Origin: an uncultured Alphaproteobacteria bacterium
Lineage (GTDB): Bacteria; Pseudomonadota; Alphaproteobacteria; HIMB59
NCBI GenBank assembly: GCA_902610255.1
Contig: CACLUX010000005.1
Location: 1 to 64,000, forward strand
DNA length: 64,000 bases
Direction of reading: 5' to 3'
The notes under the pieces were generated by a model. The model was given only the letters and a program-made list of their open reading frames with translations, was not told where the DNA came from and searched no databases. This document shows positions 45,275 through 56,311 of this stretch, one piece after another; position 1 is the first letter of the stretch; every line of letters starts with the position of its first letter. The translations under genes were made by a program, and so were the position numbers.

Positions 45275-47191
45275 TTAGGTTATGGATATATAAAAAATGA
45301 TAGTTATAAAGAGTGTGAAACCAGAAATTATTATAAATGTGTAATCGAAAATATATCCTGATTGTATCCTTTTAAATGCCTTTGAAATTGTAGAAACTAT
45401 CGAGGCACTTCCATTTGGTAAATACTTATCGATTATACCTTGGTCTATTTTAGTCCATAAAAACTTACCTAAATTGTAAAGTGGTAAAACAAAAATTTTG
45501 TCATAAAGTTCATCAAAATACCATTTGTTCAAAATAAAATTATAGATTGAGTGAAAACGTTTTTTTAAGTCAGCAAGTTTATTCAAATTATAACCATAAT
45601 AATAAACTGCTAGCCCTACACCAAAAGCTACCAAAGATTTTGATAAAATTGGATAAAAAGAGGAGTAATATTGCTTATCTTGACTTAAAAATATTATTCC
45701 GTTCCAGAAATTTTTTGAATTATATCCTGCTAATAAATCGTTTAGGAAGAAGCCTGCTAGAATTGCACCTACGGAAAGTAATAATAATGGAACTAACATA
45801 TAAGGACCGGATTCATGTATTTTTTCATAATCATAAGATCCATTATAATTCCCATGAAACACCTTAAATATGAGCCTGAAAGAGTAAAATGCAGTCATGG
45901 CAGAGACTATAGCTAAAATTATATAAACTAATGGGCCTAAGCTAATTAAGTTAAATGATGAACTTAAAATTAGATCTTTTGAAAAGTAACCTGATGAATA
46001 TGGAAAACCTATAATAGCTAGTGTACCTATCCACATCATTACCGCGGTGATTTTCATCTTTGAAAAAAGATTTCCCATTTTATCCATATCTTGCTCATTA
46101 TGAACACCATGAATAACAGACCCTGAAGATAAAAAGAGTAATGCCTTAAAATAACCATGTGTTATTAAATGAAAAATTGCGATATTAAATGCGCCTAAAC
46201 CACAAGCCACAAACATGAAACCCAACTGACTACAAGTTGAATAAGCTATTACCTTTTTTATATCTTTTTGAAAAAAGCCTACTGATGCAGCAAAGAATGC
46301 TGTTAACAAACCTATTATTAAAACAAAAGTCATTATGAAATCAGACATGACCATTAATTCTGAAAATCTTACAGTCAAGAAAACACCAGCTGTTACCATT
46401 GTTGCTGCATGAATTAATGCTGAGACAGGTGTGGGTCCCTCCATAGCATCAGGTAACCATGTATGAAAGCCAAACTGAGCAGATTTTCCCATAGCACCTA
46501 TAAAAAGGAAAAAACAAGAAAAAATTAAAGCATTAATTTCAAATCCTAAAAAATTAATTTGATAGCTTAATAATTTCTCTTTCCCCGCAATTATTTCATT
46601 AATAGATAATGTATCTAAAAATATATACAGAGTTGCAATACCGATGAGAAATCCAAAATCTGCAACTCTGTTTACTAAAAAAGCTTTCATTGCAGCTAAA
46701 TTTGCGGACTTCTTATGATGCCAGAAACCTATCAATAAATAAGAGGCTAAACCAACTCCCTCCCAACCAAAAAATAACTGAATTAAATTATCACTTACAA
46801 CTAAGGCAACCATACAAAAGGTAAATAGACTCAAATAAGTCATGAACCTTACTTTTGAATTGTCATGTGACATGTAATCAATTGAATAAATATGAACCAA
46901 TGCAGAAACTGTGAGAACAAGTGTTAACATCAAAAGAGTAAGAGAATTTACAGAAATTCCCCAATTAAAGAACTGACCAGAAACAAAAAACCACTCAAGG
47001 ACAGGAATTATAATTTCTGACGATGAAGAACTAGAAAAGCTGACAAATAGGAACCAGCTTAATATAGCTGCTATAGATATTAAAGTAGATGAGAAATATT
47101 GGGCAGTTTTTTCACCTAATAACACTCCAAAAGGATATGTAAAAATGGTTGAAATTAGAGGAAGAAAAAAAAGTAATTTATAACTTAGCAT
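45275..47191 (-). CDS. nuoL: NADH-quinone oxidoreductase subunit L
   Basis: Largest antiporter-like subunit, carrying the long lateral helix that ties the membrane arm together. The 638 residues include FFGWEGVGLASYLLIGFW, FLVNRVADFGFLIGI, GKSAQFGFHTWLPDAMEGPT, PVSALIHAATMVTAGVFL, KKVIAYSTCSQLGFMF and a C-terminal extension (about 530-638, WYFDELYDKIFVLPLY). It overlaps nuoK by one base. Confidence 0.97.
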   Translation of the reverse strand: MLSYKLLFFLPLISTIFTYPFGVLLGEKTAQYFSSTLISIAAILSWFLFVSFSSSSSSEIIIPVLEWFFVSGQFFNWGISVNSLTLLMLTLVLTVSALVHIYSIDYMSHDNSKVRFMTYLSLFTFCMVALVVSDNLIQLFFGWEGVGLASYLLIGFWHHKKSANLAAMKAFLVNRVADFGFLIGIATLYIFLDTLSINEIIAGKEKLLSYQINFLGFEINALIFSCFFLFIGAMGKSAQFGFHTWLPDAMEGPTPVSALIHAATMVTAGVFLTVRFSELMVMSDFIMTFVLIIGLLTAFFAASVGFFQKDIKKVIAYSTCSQLGFMFVACGLGAFNIAIFHLITHGYFKALLFLSSGSVIHGVHNEQDMDKMGNLFSKMKITAVMMWIGTLAIIGFPYSSGYFSKDLILSSSFNLISLGPLVYIILAIVSAMTAFYSFRLIFKVFHGNYNGSYDYEKIHESGPYMLVPLLLLSVGAILAGFFLNDLLAGYNSKNFWNGIIFLSQDKQYYSSFYPILSKSLVAFGVGLAVYYYGYNLNKLADLKKRFHSIYNFILNKWYFDELYDKIFVLPLYNLGKFLWTKIDQGIIDKYLPNGSASIVSTISKAFKRIQSGYIFDYTFIIISGFTLFITIIFYISIT

Positions 47192-47502
47192 TAATCTTTT
47201 AGTTGATTGATTTTGGTAATATCAATCTCTCCCTTATTTCTGAAATAAATTACCAATATAGCTAAGCCAATGGCTGCTTCTGCAGCTGCAATAGTTAAAA
47301 TAAAAATGGAGAAAACCTGACCATTAATATCATTTAAGAAAACCGAAGCTGATACAAAATTAATATTTGCAGCCAATAATATAATTTCAATGCACATTAA
47401 AATTAGGATCATATTTCTTCTGTTTAAAAATAATCCGAAGCACCCAATAATAAAAACAATTAAAGAAAGTATGAAGAAATGATTATACGTAAGGCTAGTC
47501 AT
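47191..47502 (-). CDS. nuoK: NADH-quinone oxidoreductase subunit K
   Basis: Small three-helix membrane subunit. I choose the ATG at 47502 (103 residues, MTSLTYNHFFILSLIVFIIG); an upstream in-frame ATG at 47517 adds five residues but lies deeper in nuoJ. Helix 1 is followed by LNRRNMILILMCIEIILLAA with the conserved glutamate, then SVFLNDINGQVFSIFILTIAAAE with the second conserved glutamate. It overlaps nuoJ by eight bases. Confidence 0.95.
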   Translation of the reverse strand: MTSLTYNHFFILSLIVFIIGCFGLFLNRRNMILILMCIEIILLAANINFVSASVFLNDINGQVFSIFILTIAAAEAAIGLAILVIYFRNKGEIDITKINQLKD

Positions 47503-48094
47503 CTTTAATACCCTCACCAGACTTAATTTTTACTAGTTTTACTCTATCTTCGGCTGTAGTTAAGTTTTGACTTTCTATGTTTTGTCTTTTGATAGTTGGT
47601 CTATACACATGCGTTAAAACAATTGCGCCAATCATAGCAAGTAACAAAACGATACCGCTTAACTGAAAATCAATAAAATACTCTGTGTAAAGTACATCTC
47701 CAATTTGCTCAGTATTATTTTTAGACCTTATAAAAGTGTCTAAATTATCTTTTGAAGTTTTAAATACAGTTAAATAGATTATTTCAGCTAAAATTATACC
47801 AGCAAAAAGTAATGCAAGGGGTATGTATCTTTTAATATTAAAAATTAAAGTTGTGATTTGAATATCAAGCATCATCACAACAAAAAGAAATAGTATAGCT
47901 ACTGCTCCTATATAAACGATCGCAAGAATAATACCAACGAATTCTGCACCAATAAGAATAAAAAGAAATGTAGAATTAAGAAAAGCTAATACAAGAAAAA
48001 GTACAGAGTTAACTGGGTTTTTTGAAAATATAACAAATATACATGTGGTGATCAAAAATGCTGCGAACAAAAAAAAAGAACCAACAAGAAACAT
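47495..48094 (-). CDS. nuoJ: NADH-quinone oxidoreductase subunit J
   Basis: Five-helix membrane subunit lining the quinone-linked part of the proton path. The 199-residue protein has NPVNSVLFLVLAFLNSTFLF, GAEFVGIILAIVYIGAVAIL (family GAEFLAxxxxxVYVGAVxVL), FLFVVMMLDIQ and a C-terminal helix LSGIVLLLAMIGAIVLTH. One-base overlap with nuoI. Confidence 0.95.
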   Translation of the reverse strand: MFLVGSFFLFAAFLITTCIFVIFSKNPVNSVLFLVLAFLNSTFLFILIGAEFVGIILAIVYIGAVAILFLFVVMMLDIQITTLIFNIKRYIPLALLFAGIILAEIIYLTVFKTSKDNLDTFIRSKNNTEQIGDVLYTEYFIDFQLSGIVLLLAMIGAIVLTHVYRPTIKRQNIESQNLTTAEDRVKLVKIKSGEGIKDD

Positions 48095-48582
48095 TATCTA
48101 TATTTACTGTCCCTTTTAAGATTTTCACTAATTTGTTTTTCCCATATATCTCCGTTTCGTAAAAGCTTTTCCTTATCATAAAGTAATTCTTCTCTTGTTT
48201 CAGTAGCGTACTCAAAATTGGGTCCTTCAACAATTGCATCTACTGGACATGCCTCTTCACATAAACCACAATAAATACACTTAGTCATGTCAATGTCATA
48301 TCGGGTAGTTCTTCTACTTCCGTCAGGTTTTGGTTCTGCTTCAATAGTTATAGCTTGCGCAGGGCAAACTGCTTCACATAACTTACATGCGATACATCTT
48401 TCCTCACCATTTGGGTATCTTCTTAAAGCATGTTCTCCCCTAAAGCGAGGACTAATAGGGCCTTTTTGATTAGGGTAATTAAGAGTGACTTTTGGCTTGA
48501 AAAAATAGGTGATCGTTAATTTCAAACCTTTCATTAATTCGAAAAGTGTAAAGGATTTTATGTATCTAATTAGTGTTGTCAT
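48094..48582 (-). CDS. nuoI: NADH-quinone oxidoreductase subunit I
   Basis: Ferredoxin-like subunit with two 4Fe-4S clusters, relaying electrons toward NuoB. The 162 residues contain [20 protein letters not shown], the first CxxCxxCxxxCP set [12 protein letters not shown] and the second [12 protein letters not shown], and YDIDMTKC. An amphipathic N-terminal helix (about 5-28) would touch the membrane. The gap to nuoH is two bases. Confidence 0.97.
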   Translation of the reverse strand: MTTLIRYIKSFTLFELMKGLKLTITYFFKPKVTLNYPNQKGPISPRFRGEHALRRYPNGEERCIACKLCEAVCPAQAITIEAEPKPDGSRRTTRYDIDMTKCIYCGLCEEACPVDAIVEGPNFEYATETREELLYDKEKLLRNGDIWEKQISENLKRDSKYR

Positions 48583-48584
48583 TC

Positions 48585-49583
48585 TTAGTTAGGTAATAAT
48601 CCAAAGTAAAATAAAAATGCCGATGTAATAACTACCCAAATCAAAGTAAAAGGTAGAAAGATTTTCCAGCCAAGTCTCATAAGTTGGTCATACCTATATC
48701 TAGGAAAAGTTGCTCTGACCCATAAAAACACAAAAAGAATTAAAAATACTTTAATTACAAACCAAAATATTCCTGGTATTACGTTTAAAGGGAATATATC
48801 TATTGGAGGGTACCAACCTCCTAAAAATAAAATTACAGTTAGGGAACTCATTAAAATCATATTGGCGTATTCTGCTAAAAAAAATAATCCAAATGATATT
48901 GATGAGTATTCTGTAAAAAAACCTGCGACTAATGTGGCTTCATCTTCAGGCAAATCAAATGGGAGTCTATTTGTTTCAGCTAATGCTGAGATTATAAATA
49001 TAACAAACATAGGTAACAGTGGTATGGCAAACCACATATTTTTTTGACTCTCTACAATATCAATTAAATTTAATGATCCGACACAAATTAAAACCGTTAT
49101 GATTACAAAACCTATTGATACTTCATAAGAAATCATCTGAGCTGCTGATCTCAATGCCCCTAAAAATGGATACTTAGAATTACTGGCCCAACCAGCGATA
49201 ATGACTCCATAAACACCAAACGATGACACAGCGAACAAATATAGAATACCTATATTTATATTTGCTATAACGTAAGTAGAGCTAATTGGGATAACAGCCC
49301 AAGCTATTAAACTTAATATTAAAGTAAGCATAGGCGCAAAAATAAAGAGAAACTTGTTTGAGCTAGAGGGAAGTAAATTCTCCTTAGTAAGTAATTTCAA
49401 GACATCAGCAAAACTCTGTAGTATTCCAAATGGTCCAACAACGTTAGGGCCTTTTCTTAATTGAACAGCACCAAGCACTTTTCTTTCTAGGTACACTAAT
49501 AATGCAACTGAAACAAGGACAGGGACAACGAAACTAAATATTTTTAAAATACCAATTGTTAGCTCAAATGATAAACTTGTCAT
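48585..49583 (-). CDS. nuoH: NADH-quinone oxidoreductase subunit H
   Basis: Membrane subunit forming the quinone chamber at the foot of the peripheral arm. The 332-residue protein has [86 protein letters not shown] and [18 protein letters not shown], all diagnostic. One-base overlap with nuoG. Confidence 0.97.
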   Translation of the reverse strand: MTSLSFELTIGILKIFSFVVPVLVSVALLVYLERKVLGAVQLRKGPNVVGPFGILQSFADVLKLLTKENLLPSSSNKFLFIFAPMLTLILSLIAWAVIPISSTYVIANINIGILYLFAVSSFGVYGVIIAGWASNSKYPFLGALRSAAQMISYEVSIGFVIITVLICVGSLNLIDIVESQKNMWFAIPLLPMFVIFIISALAETNRLPFDLPEDEATLVAGFFTEYSSISFGLFFLAEYANMILMSSLTVILFLGGWYPPIDIFPLNVIPGIFWFVIKVFLILFVFLWVRATFPRYRYDQLMRLGWKIFLPFTLIWVVITSAFLFYFGLLPN

Positions 49584-51616
49584 TATGCTGATTTCTCCAT
49601 AAGAGATGGGGTTGAGATTATTTCCTCAACACATTTGGCCATAGTGACAGAATTTTTTGAAATCACATCTGACATATAAAAATTACTTACAGGATATTCT
49701 GCCTTGCAATCTTCAAATTCGATATCTGATGTAATAGAAGCTGAATTTTCAACAGTAATAATTTCATGATAATCAGACAGAATTGGGTGTTTGTCAAATA
49801 ACTCAGATCTTAATTGATCAAACGTATTTGGGATAAAATCAAAAGATAATTCATCAGATAATTTTTTTAATATCGACCACTCCTCTTTTGCAGATCCAAT
49901 TGGGTTATGGCATTTTTTTGCTTCTTGAGGTCTGCCTTCTATATTTACAAAAGTACCATTTTTCTCTGTATAAAGAGGGGTTGGCAAAACAATATCAGAG
50001 CCCATCGCCCCATCATCTCCATGATGGCCAAAATAAACTCTAAAACAGTTATTGAATTGCTCGTTGGCAATATGTTCTGATCCAAAAGAAAGGACCAATT
50101 CATAATTATCATTTTTTAAATTAGAAAACGGCTCACAAAGGTTATTAGTAGTATTGCCTATAATCAATTGGCCCACACGTGAGGCATATGGATTTAAAAA
50201 ATTTAGATTATTTTTTTCTTTTGTAATAACTTTGTATTTATCAGCATATGAAAAAATAGATTTTAAAGTTTTAATGTTTTTAATTTTATTTAAAAACGCA
50301 GAGCCAATAATTATAAGAGGGTTAGTAGATTTTTTTAATGCTTTGATTAGATTTTCATTATTTAAACTTGATAAACTCTCTCCTAAATAATCTGTTTTAT
50401 AGTTCAAAGATATATTTTCACCAATGTTAAATACTTTTGCATCATTATTGTAAGCTTTAAATATCTTATGATTTATAATTGGTGTTTCTATTTTTGGGTT
50501 TGTTCCAACAAGTATAATTAAATCTGAATTTTCTATATCATTCAAAGGTGTGTTAAAACGATAACTATCTAAGCTTTCTAGGATAGCATGATTATCAGTT
50601 CGGCACTCAACATTGTTTTTACCATAATTTGACATAAATTTTTTGATTGCATATCCGGTTTCTAAATCTACGTGCTCACCAATCAAAGCTAATGGTTTTA
50701 AATTTTTTAATTTATCTTTTAAAACTTTTAATGACTCTTCCCAATTTGATACTGATAATTTTTGGTTTTTTTTTATATATGGTGTGTCTATTCTTTGTTG
50801 GTAGTAACCATCATAGTTAAATCGAACTTTATCTGATATCCATTCTTCATTTATGTATTCATTTGTTCTTGGTGTAACTCTTAAAATCTCCTCCGCTCTA
50901 CTATCGACTCTGATATTAGAACCAACACTATCGAAGATATCGATTGAGTCTGTTCGTTTTAGCTCCCAAGGACGTGCTTTAAATTGATACGGCTTACTCG
51001 TAAGTGCTCCTACAGGGCATAAATCAATTACGTTACCTGAAAGCTCTGAAGTGATTGATTGTTCAAGATAAGTGGTAATTTCTGCATTCTCTCCCCTACC
51101 TAACATACCTAATTCTGGAACTCCGGCTACTTCAGTGGCAAATCTTACACACCTAGTGCAATGGATGCATCTAGTCATTATAGTGTTTACTAAAGGTCCC
51201 ATATTTTTATTATCCACAGCCCTTTTATTCTCTTTATATCTAGATTTGTCGAAACCGTAGTACATGGCCTGATCCTGTAAATCGCATTCTCCACCTTGAT
51301 CACATATTGGGCAATCTAAGGGGTGATTAATTAATAAAAACTCCATTACACCTTTTCTACCTGCATTTACCTTTTCAGAATTGGTGATTATCGACATGCC
51401 CTCCATTAGAGGCATAGTGCAGGAAGATACTAATTTTGGAGCTTTTTCAATTTCTACTAAACACATTCTACAGTTACCAGCTATAGAGAGTTTGTCATGA
51501 TAGCAAAATCTTGGAATTTCTTCACCAGCGATTTCACAGGCTTGCATCACAGTAAGATTTTTATCTACCTGAATTTCTTTTTGATTTACTTTAATATTTA
51601 TTAGATCGTCACTCAT
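49583..51616 (-). CDS. nuoG: NADH-quinone oxidoreductase subunit G
   Basis: Iron-sulfur subunit of the NADH-oxidising arm. The 677 residues begin with a 2Fe-2S ferredoxin domain ([20 protein letters not shown]), then [18 protein letters not shown] and [13 protein letters not shown] for further clusters, followed by [14 protein letters not shown] and a molybdopterin-oxidoreductase-like domain with no cofactor-binding role expected. It ends with a divergent tail. ATGA overlap with nuoF. Confidence 0.97.
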   Translation of the reverse strand: MSDDLINIKVNQKEIQVDKNLTVMQACEIAGEEIPRFCYHDKLSIAGNCRMCLVEIEKAPKLVSSCTMPLMEGMSIITNSEKVNAGRKGVMEFLLINHPLDCPICDQGGECDLQDQAMYYGFDKSRYKENKRAVDNKNMGPLVNTIMTRCIHCTRCVRFATEVAGVPELGMLGRGENAEITTYLEQSITSELSGNVIDLCPVGALTSKPYQFKARPWELKRTDSIDIFDSVGSNIRVDSRAEEILRVTPRTNEYINEEWISDKVRFNYDGYYQQRIDTPYIKKNQKLSVSNWEESLKVLKDKLKNLKPLALIGEHVDLETGYAIKKFMSNYGKNNVECRTDNHAILESLDSYRFNTPLNDIENSDLIILVGTNPKIETPIINHKIFKAYNNDAKVFNIGENISLNYKTDYLGESLSSLNNENLIKALKKSTNPLIIIGSAFLNKIKNIKTLKSIFSYADKYKVITKEKNNLNFLNPYASRVGQLIIGNTTNNLCEPFSNLKNDNYELVLSFGSEHIANEQFNNCFRVYFGHHGDDGAMGSDIVLPTPLYTEKNGTFVNIEGRPQEAKKCHNPIGSAKEEWSILKKLSDELSFDFIPNTFDQLRSELFDKHPILSDYHEIITVENSASITSDIEFEDCKAEYPVSNFYMSDVISKNSVTMAKCVEEIISTPSLMEKSA

Positions 51617-52884
51617 GAAGCTTTTAACTTTTTATTATATTTACTTATTAACTCTGATTTAAAATTTTTAATGAGTCCTTGTATAGGCCAAGCAGCTGCA
51701 TCTCCTAAAGCGCAAATAGTATGACCCTCTACTTGCTTTGTAACATTTTCTAAAAGCTCTATTTGTTCAGGAGATATCTCTCCTCTAACTAATCTCTGCA
51801 TCATTCTATGCATCCAGCCTGTTCCTTCTCTGCAAGGTGTGCATTGACCACAACTTTCATGTTTGTAAAAGTGAGCAAACCTCTCAATTACCTCAGCAAT
51901 ATCATTATTCTTGTTAACAACAATCACTCCAGCTGTACCTAAACCTGAGCCATTAGCTTTTAGATCATCAAAATTCATTAGAACTGACTCACAAATATTT
52001 TTTGGAAGCATTGGGGTGCTAGAACCACCTGGCACTATTGCCTTTAAATTATCCCATCCTCCCTCAACTCCATCACAATGCTTTTCAACTAATTCTTTAA
52101 GTGGTATTCCCATTTCCTCTTCTATTGTGCATGGTTTATTAACGTTACCAGATATGCAAAAAATTTTTGTGCCTGTATTATTTTCAGCACCAATTGACTT
52201 AAACCAATCTGGGCCTCTTCTTAAAATAGTTGGAACTACTGCAATTGACTCCACATTGTTAATAGTTGTCGGCATACCATATAAACCTACACCAGCAGGA
52301 AAAGGAGGTTTTAATCTTGGTTGTCCTTTTTTTCCTTCTAAACTCTCTAAAAGAGCTGTTTCTTCTCCACATATGTAAGCTCCAGCACCCCTATGAACAT
52401 AAAGATCAAAATCAAATCCACTACCGCAGGCATTTTTTCCAATAAAGCCTCGTTCATATGCCTCTTCAATTGCCTTTTCTAATTGGACATATTCGTGGTG
52501 GTATTCGCCCCTAATGTATATGTAACATTTAGTGGCTTGAATTGCGTATGAAGCTATCAAGCACCCTTCTACAAGAGTATGTGGGTCATTTCTAATAATT
52601 TCTCTATCTTTGCAAGTACCAGGTTCTGACTCATCAGCATTCACAACCAAATAATGCTGTTTACCAGTGTTCTTTGGCATGAATGACCATTTAAGACCTG
52701 TAGAAAATCCAGCTCCACCTCTTCCTCTTAACTGACTGGATTTAACTAATTCGATAATATCATTTTGATCTTTAGACAAAATTTCTTTTGTGTTTGACCA
52801 GGAGCCTCTTTTTAAAGCTCCTTCTATGAAGGGTTCTTGAAAACCATGAAGGTTTTGAAAAACTTTATCTTTTTCATTAAGCAT
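51613..52884 (-). CDS. nuoF: NADH-quinone oxidoreductase subunit F
   Basis: NADH- and FMN-binding subunit. I choose the ATG at 52884 (423 residues, [19 protein letters not shown]), which matches the alphaproteobacterial N-terminus; an upstream ATG at 52923 lies well inside nuoE. Motifs: [18 protein letters not shown] (NADH/FMN), [35 protein letters not shown], and the 4Fe-4S ligands in [11 protein letters not shown] with a later Cys in HTICALGD. It overlaps nuoE by eight bases. Confidence 0.97.
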   Translation of the reverse strand: MLNEKDKVFQNLHGFQEPFIEGALKRGSWSNTKEILSKDQNDIIELVKSSQLRGRGGAGFSTGLKWSFMPKNTGKQHYLVVNADESEPGTCKDREIIRNDPHTLVEGCLIASYAIQATKCYIYIRGEYHHEYVQLEKAIEEAYERGFIGKNACGSGFDFDLYVHRGAGAYICGEETALLESLEGKKGQPRLKPPFPAGVGLYGMPTTINNVESIAVVPTILRRGPDWFKSIGAENNTGTKIFCISGNVNKPCTIEEEMGIPLKELVEKHCDGVEGGWDNLKAIVPGGSSTPMLPKNICESVLMNFDDLKANGSGLGTAGVIVVNKNNDIAEVIERFAHFYKHESCGQCTPCREGTGWMHRMMQRLVRGEISPEQIELLENVTKQVEGHTICALGDAAAWPIQGLIKNFKSELISKYNKKLKAS

Positions 52885-53464
52885 TTTCTGAACTTCTCCT
52901 GCCATTTTGAGAACCAATAACATTTGGTTTTCCCTCTTTAATATTGTCTATAATTTTTTTTGTAGACTCTTCATCTAAATCCTCAAAGAAATCATTATTG
53001 ATTTGTATCATAGGTCCATTTGAGCAAGCACCTAGACACTCTACTTCAACAACTGTAAATTTATTATCGTCACTGGTATCATTAATTTCACATTTTGTTT
53101 CTTTACAAATAGTTTTCGCAATCTTATTTGAACCTCTAAGCCAACAAGGAGAGGTTCTACAAATCTGAACAAGATTTTCTCCAACAGGTCTTGTATTATA
53201 CATTGAATAAAATGAGGCCACTTCAGTGACTCTTATTTTAGGCATATTTAAAGTTTCAGCGATTGTTTCTATACATTCGATACTTATCCAATTATTGTTT
53301 TGCTCTTGCGCCAAATAGAGAAGAGGCATAACTGCGCTTTGTTCTCTACCTTTAGGATATTTAGAAATTATATTTTTAATAGATCTTAGATTATCTTTAG
53401 ACCAAGAAAATTTTTCGCCCGATCTAGAAAAATTATTTGATAAACCTGGATGATTACCGCTCAT
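52877..53464 (-). CDS. nuoE: NADH-quinone oxidoreductase subunit E
   Basis: Thioredoxin-like subunit with a 2Fe-2S cluster. The 195-residue protein has [32 protein letters not shown], the cluster cysteines in [12 protein letters not shown] and [17 protein letters not shown] short C-terminal tail is Asn/Gly/Ser-rich. It overlaps nuoD by four bases. Confidence 0.96.
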   Translation of the reverse strand: MSGNHPGLSNNFSRSGEKFSWSKDNLRSIKNIISKYPKGREQSAVMPLLYLAQEQNNNWISIECIETIAETLNMPKIRVTEVASFYSMYNTRPVGENLVQICRTSPCWLRGSNKIAKTICKETKCEINDTSDDNKFTVVEVECLGACSNGPMIQINNDFFEDLDEESTKKIIDNIKEGKPNVIGSQNGRRSSENA

Positions 53465-54636
53465 CTGTCTACCTCTCCAAATACTATATCTAAACTTCCT
53501 AAAATCGATGGTACGTCAGCTAGTTGGTGGCCCTTTGATAAAAAATGTAATGCCTGTAAATGGACAAAGCCCGGCGCTCTCAACTTGCATCTATATGGTT
53601 TGGAACTTCCATCTGAAACTAATACAACACCAAATTCTCCTTTTGGTGCCTCTACGCTTTTGTATGTAATACCCTCAGGAACCCTATAACCCTCGGTAAA
53701 TAATTTAAAATGATGAATAATAGCTTCCATTGAGTTTTTCATTTCTGATCTTTTAGGTGGAGTAATTTTATTATTCTCAACCATTACGGGTCCTTCTGGA
53801 ATATTTTCAATACATTGTAAGATTATCTTAACTGACTCTCTCATCTCTTCCATTCTCACCAAATATCTATCATAGGTGTCACCGGTTTTTCCAACTGGTA
53901 TGTCGAAATCTAAATCCTCATAAACATCATAAGGTTGAGATTTTCTTAAATCCCAAGCTACGCCACTAGCACGAAGAACAGGGCCACTGCAACTTAGTCT
54001 TATTGCATCATCTTTCTTTAAAATACCTATATCAACAGATCGTTGTTTGAATATTCTATTTTCAGTAAGTAGTTCTTCAAGCGTATCTATAAATTTAGGA
54101 AAGTTAGTAAAGTACTTTTTCATTTTTTCTAACAAATTTTCAGGCAAGTCTTGGTGAACTCCACCAGGTCGAAAATAAGCTGCATGAAATCTTGCACCAG
54201 ATACAGCTTCATGGAACTCCAACATTTTTTCTCTTTCTTCGAAAGCCCACAGCATTGGAGTAGCAGCACCTATATCCATAGCAAATGCTGGAATATTTAA
54301 TAAATGATTTAGTATCCTAGTAACTTCTGCAAACATAACTCTGATGTATTGAGCTCGTTTAGGAGCTTCAATATTTAATAAATTCTCAACAGCTAAAGCG
54401 AAAGCATGTTCTTGACACATTGGTGAGACATAATCTAGACGATCAAAATATGGAATAGCTTGAGTATAAGTTTTCTGTTCAATTAATTTTTCAGTTCCTC
54501 TATGCAAAAGTCCAATGTGGGGTTCAGCTTTATTAACTACCTCCCCTTCTAATTGTACAAGAAGTCTTAAAACACCATGAGCGGCAGGATGTTGGGGTCC
54601 AAAGTTTAGAGTTACAGGTTTAAAATTCTCTGACAT
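53461..54636 (-). CDS. nuoD: NADH-quinone oxidoreductase subunit D
   Basis: 49-kDa-type subunit that builds the quinone site with NuoB. The 391 residues include [67 protein letters not shown] and the C-terminal [17 protein letters not shown] and DIVFGEVDR. It is a separate protein, not fused with NuoC. One-base overlap with nuoC. Confidence 0.98.
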   Translation of the reverse strand: MSENFKPVTLNFGPQHPAAHGVLRLLVQLEGEVVNKAEPHIGLLHRGTEKLIEQKTYTQAIPYFDRLDYVSPMCQEHAFALAVENLLNIEAPKRAQYIRVMFAEVTRILNHLLNIPAFAMDIGAATPMLWAFEEREKMLEFHEAVSGARFHAAYFRPGGVHQDLPENLLEKMKKYFTNFPKFIDTLEELLTENRIFKQRSVDIGILKKDDAIRLSCSGPVLRASGVAWDLRKSQPYDVYEDLDFDIPVGKTGDTYDRYLVRMEEMRESVKIILQCIENIPEGPVMVENNKITPPKRSEMKNSMEAIIHHFKLFTEGYRVPEGITYKSVEAPKGEFGVVLVSDGSSKPYRCKLRAPGFVHLQALHFLSKGHQLADVPSILGSLDIVFGEVDR

Positions 54637-55232
54637 TACTTCTTTTCAAGCTCCTCTTTAATTGTTTCTTTCATTCCCTCCCAAGGACTTTCATTGTCAA
54701 AATCTCGAAACTCCTGTTTTAAAGTCACTGGTTCATAAACAACTTTTTTTAAGTTTTCATCATAACGAACCTCTTCATACCCCGTCAGAGGAAAGTCTTT
54801 TCTGAGCGGATGACCTTGAAAATTATAATCATTCATTATTCTTTGAAGATTTGGGTGATTAACAAAGTTTATGCCAAAAAGATCGTAACATTCTCTTTCG
54901 AACCAATCAGCAGACTCGAAAATTTGAGTTATTGAATTGATATCTAAATTATCTTCGGAAATATTAGTGAAAATAAATAATCTTTTATTAAATTTCAAAC
55001 TAAGAAAGGAGTAAATTAAAGTAAATCGTTCGTTTGAATAACTTGATTTTGATAGCATATTATCAGTTACAGTAATATCAATTAACTGGTCATAGAGTAG
55101 ATCTTCGTCTTCTTTTATTTTTTGTGTTACTTCTAGTATAGAGTCTTTGTTAACTAAAATATTGTCTATTCCAGATTTTATTGGAAAATGGAAGTTACCA
55201 GTTGAATATTTCTGTAAAATATTTGGTGACAA
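54636..55232 (-). CDS. nuoC: NADH-quinone oxidoreductase subunit C
   Basis: 30-kDa-type subunit of the peripheral arm. The 198 residues contain the family core [40 protein letters not shown] and [18 protein letters not shown]. The N-terminal half is more diverged. The stop overlaps nuoD by one base; the start follows nuoB after five bases. Confidence 0.96.
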   Translation of the reverse strand: MSPNILQKYSTGNFHFPIKSGIDNILVNKDSILEVTQKIKEDEDLLYDQLIDITVTDNMLSKSSYSNERFTLIYSFLSLKFNKRLFIFTNISEDNLDINSITQIFESADWFERECYDLFGINFVNHPNLQRIMNDYNFQGHPLRKDFPLTGYEEVRYDENLKKVVYEPVTLKQEFRDFDNESPWEGMKETIKEELEKK

Positions 55233-55237
55233 GAAAT

Positions 55238-55768
55238 TTACCTATAAATCTTCTTTTTCTTTTTAATTTTATCTTGAAGTTGCATAATGCCATATAAAAG
55301 AGCTTCTGCAGTAGGTGGACATCCAGGAACATAAATATCTACAGGCACTATCCTATCGCATCCTCGAACAACTGAGTAAGAGTAATGATAATACCCTCCT
55401 CCGTTTGCACAGGAACCCATAGAGATTACCCATCTTGGTTCAGGCATTTGATCGTAAACTTTTCTCAAAGCAGATGCCATTTTGTTTGTAAGAGTTCCCG
55501 CAACAATCATTACATCAGATTGTCTAGGAGAACCTCTTGGAATTACACCTAAACGATCTAGATCGTATCTACTCATATAGGAGTGCATCATCTCAACCCC
55601 ACAACATGCCAAACCGAAAGTCATAGGCCATAAGGATCCTGACCTCGCCCAATTTATTAAATTTTCAAATGATGCTGTTACAAAACCTTTTTTTTCAAAT
55701 AGCTCATCAATATTTAATGATTTGTCTTTTTCTAATACTACTCCCAATCTAGTGCTCCATTTTTCCAT
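55238..55768 (-). CDS. nuoB: NADH-quinone oxidoreductase subunit B
   Basis: Holds the terminal N2 4Fe-4S cluster beside the quinone site. The 176 residues include [20 protein letters not shown] with the adjacent cysteine pair, [40 protein letters not shown] and [17 protein letters not shown]. The N-terminal start lies 31 bases inside nuoA; no later ATG before the conserved region exists, though a non-ATG start is possible. Confidence 0.97.
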   Translation of the reverse strand: MEKWSTRLGVVLEKDKSLNIDELFEKKGFVTASFENLINWARSGSLWPMTFGLACCGVEMMHSYMSRYDLDRLGVIPRGSPRQSDVMIVAGTLTNKMASALRKVYDQMPEPRWVISMGSCANGGGYYHYSYSVVRGCDRIVPVDIYVPGCPPTAEALLYGIMQLQDKIKKKKKIYR

Positions 55769-56097
55769 TCATATATAAATCCTACTGTGAGAATAAATAA
55801 AAAAAACATCATTGAATAAAAACCAAGAGCTCCAATATTGCTAAGACTCACGGCCCAGGGAAATAAAAACGCAATTTCTAAATCAAATATAATAAATAGT
55901 ATTGATACTAAATAAAACTTAACATCAAATTTTGACCGAGCGTCGTCAAATGCCTCAAAACCACATTCATATGCAGATAGTTTTTCAGTATCAGGTGAGC
56001 TAGGTGATAATATTTTTGAAAGCAAATACATAGCGATTGCCATTCCTGCCCCAATAGCAATGAATATCAATATGAAAATATAATCTAGGTTATACAT
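55738..56097 (-). CDS. nuoA: NADH-quinone oxidoreductase subunit A
   Basis: First gene of the complex I operon. I choose the ATG at 56097 (119 residues, [20 protein letters not shown]); the upstream in-frame ATG at 56124 would add a basic stretch not seen in the family and begin at the predicted transcription start. Three membrane helices and the loop [20 protein letters not shown] followed by [20 protein letters not shown] are diagnostic. Confidence 0.95.
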   Translation of the reverse strand: MYNLDYIFILIFIAIGAGMAIAMYLLSKILSPSSPDTEKLSAYECGFEAFDDARSKFDVKFYLVSILFIIFDLEIAFLFPWAVSLSNIGALGFYSMMFFLFILTVGFIYEWKNGALDWE

Positions 56098-56127
56098 TAA
56101 AAGTTTTGATTTTCCGTAACGCAATAC

Positions 56128-56133
56128 ATTATA
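56128..56133 (-). promoter_or_regulatory. Candidate -10 element of the nuo operon
   Basis: A perfect TATAAT on the minus strand lies 31 to 36 bases upstream of the nuoA ATG, in the only non-coding stretch before a 35-kb co-oriented run. No good -35 is seen at 17 or 18 bases spacing (best is a GTCAC-type stretch). In such AT-rich DNA a single hexamer can arise by chance. Confidence 0.4.
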
Positions 56134-56237
56134 AGAAACAATATGTATTTAGTGACGATAAAAATGACGCATTAGTCTTACACTTGATTTTTAGATATTT
56201 GAGTGTAAAAAAGTTAAAAAAATATTTTATCCTCTAG

Positions 56238-56243
56238 TATAAT
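56238..56243 (+). promoter_or_regulatory. Candidate -10 element of the secreted-protein islet genes
   Basis: A perfect TATAAT on the plus strand lies 69 bases before the ATG at 56312. It would serve the two islet genes, divergently from the nuo promoter. The -35 region is only AT-rich, with no TTGACA-like hexamer at standard spacing. Confidence 0.35.
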
Positions 56244-56311
56244 AAGCAACTCTATAAATTTGGACAAATTTCGTTTTGATTTTAAATCCACTATGCACAA
56301 TAATATATCTT

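Noticed and set aside
51911-52378. 155-residue plus-strand ORF opposite nuoF
   Set aside because: It mirrors a highly conserved gene whose codon bias leaves the opposite frame open; no homology-like motifs or ribosome site.
56175-56210. Inverted repeat TTACACT ... AGTGTAA in the nuoA-islet gap, considered as a terminator
   Set aside because: On the plus strand it is followed by A-runs and not T-runs; on the minus strand there is no gene upstream that needs ending and no T-tract follows. It may be an operator-like palindrome, but the evidence is too thin.
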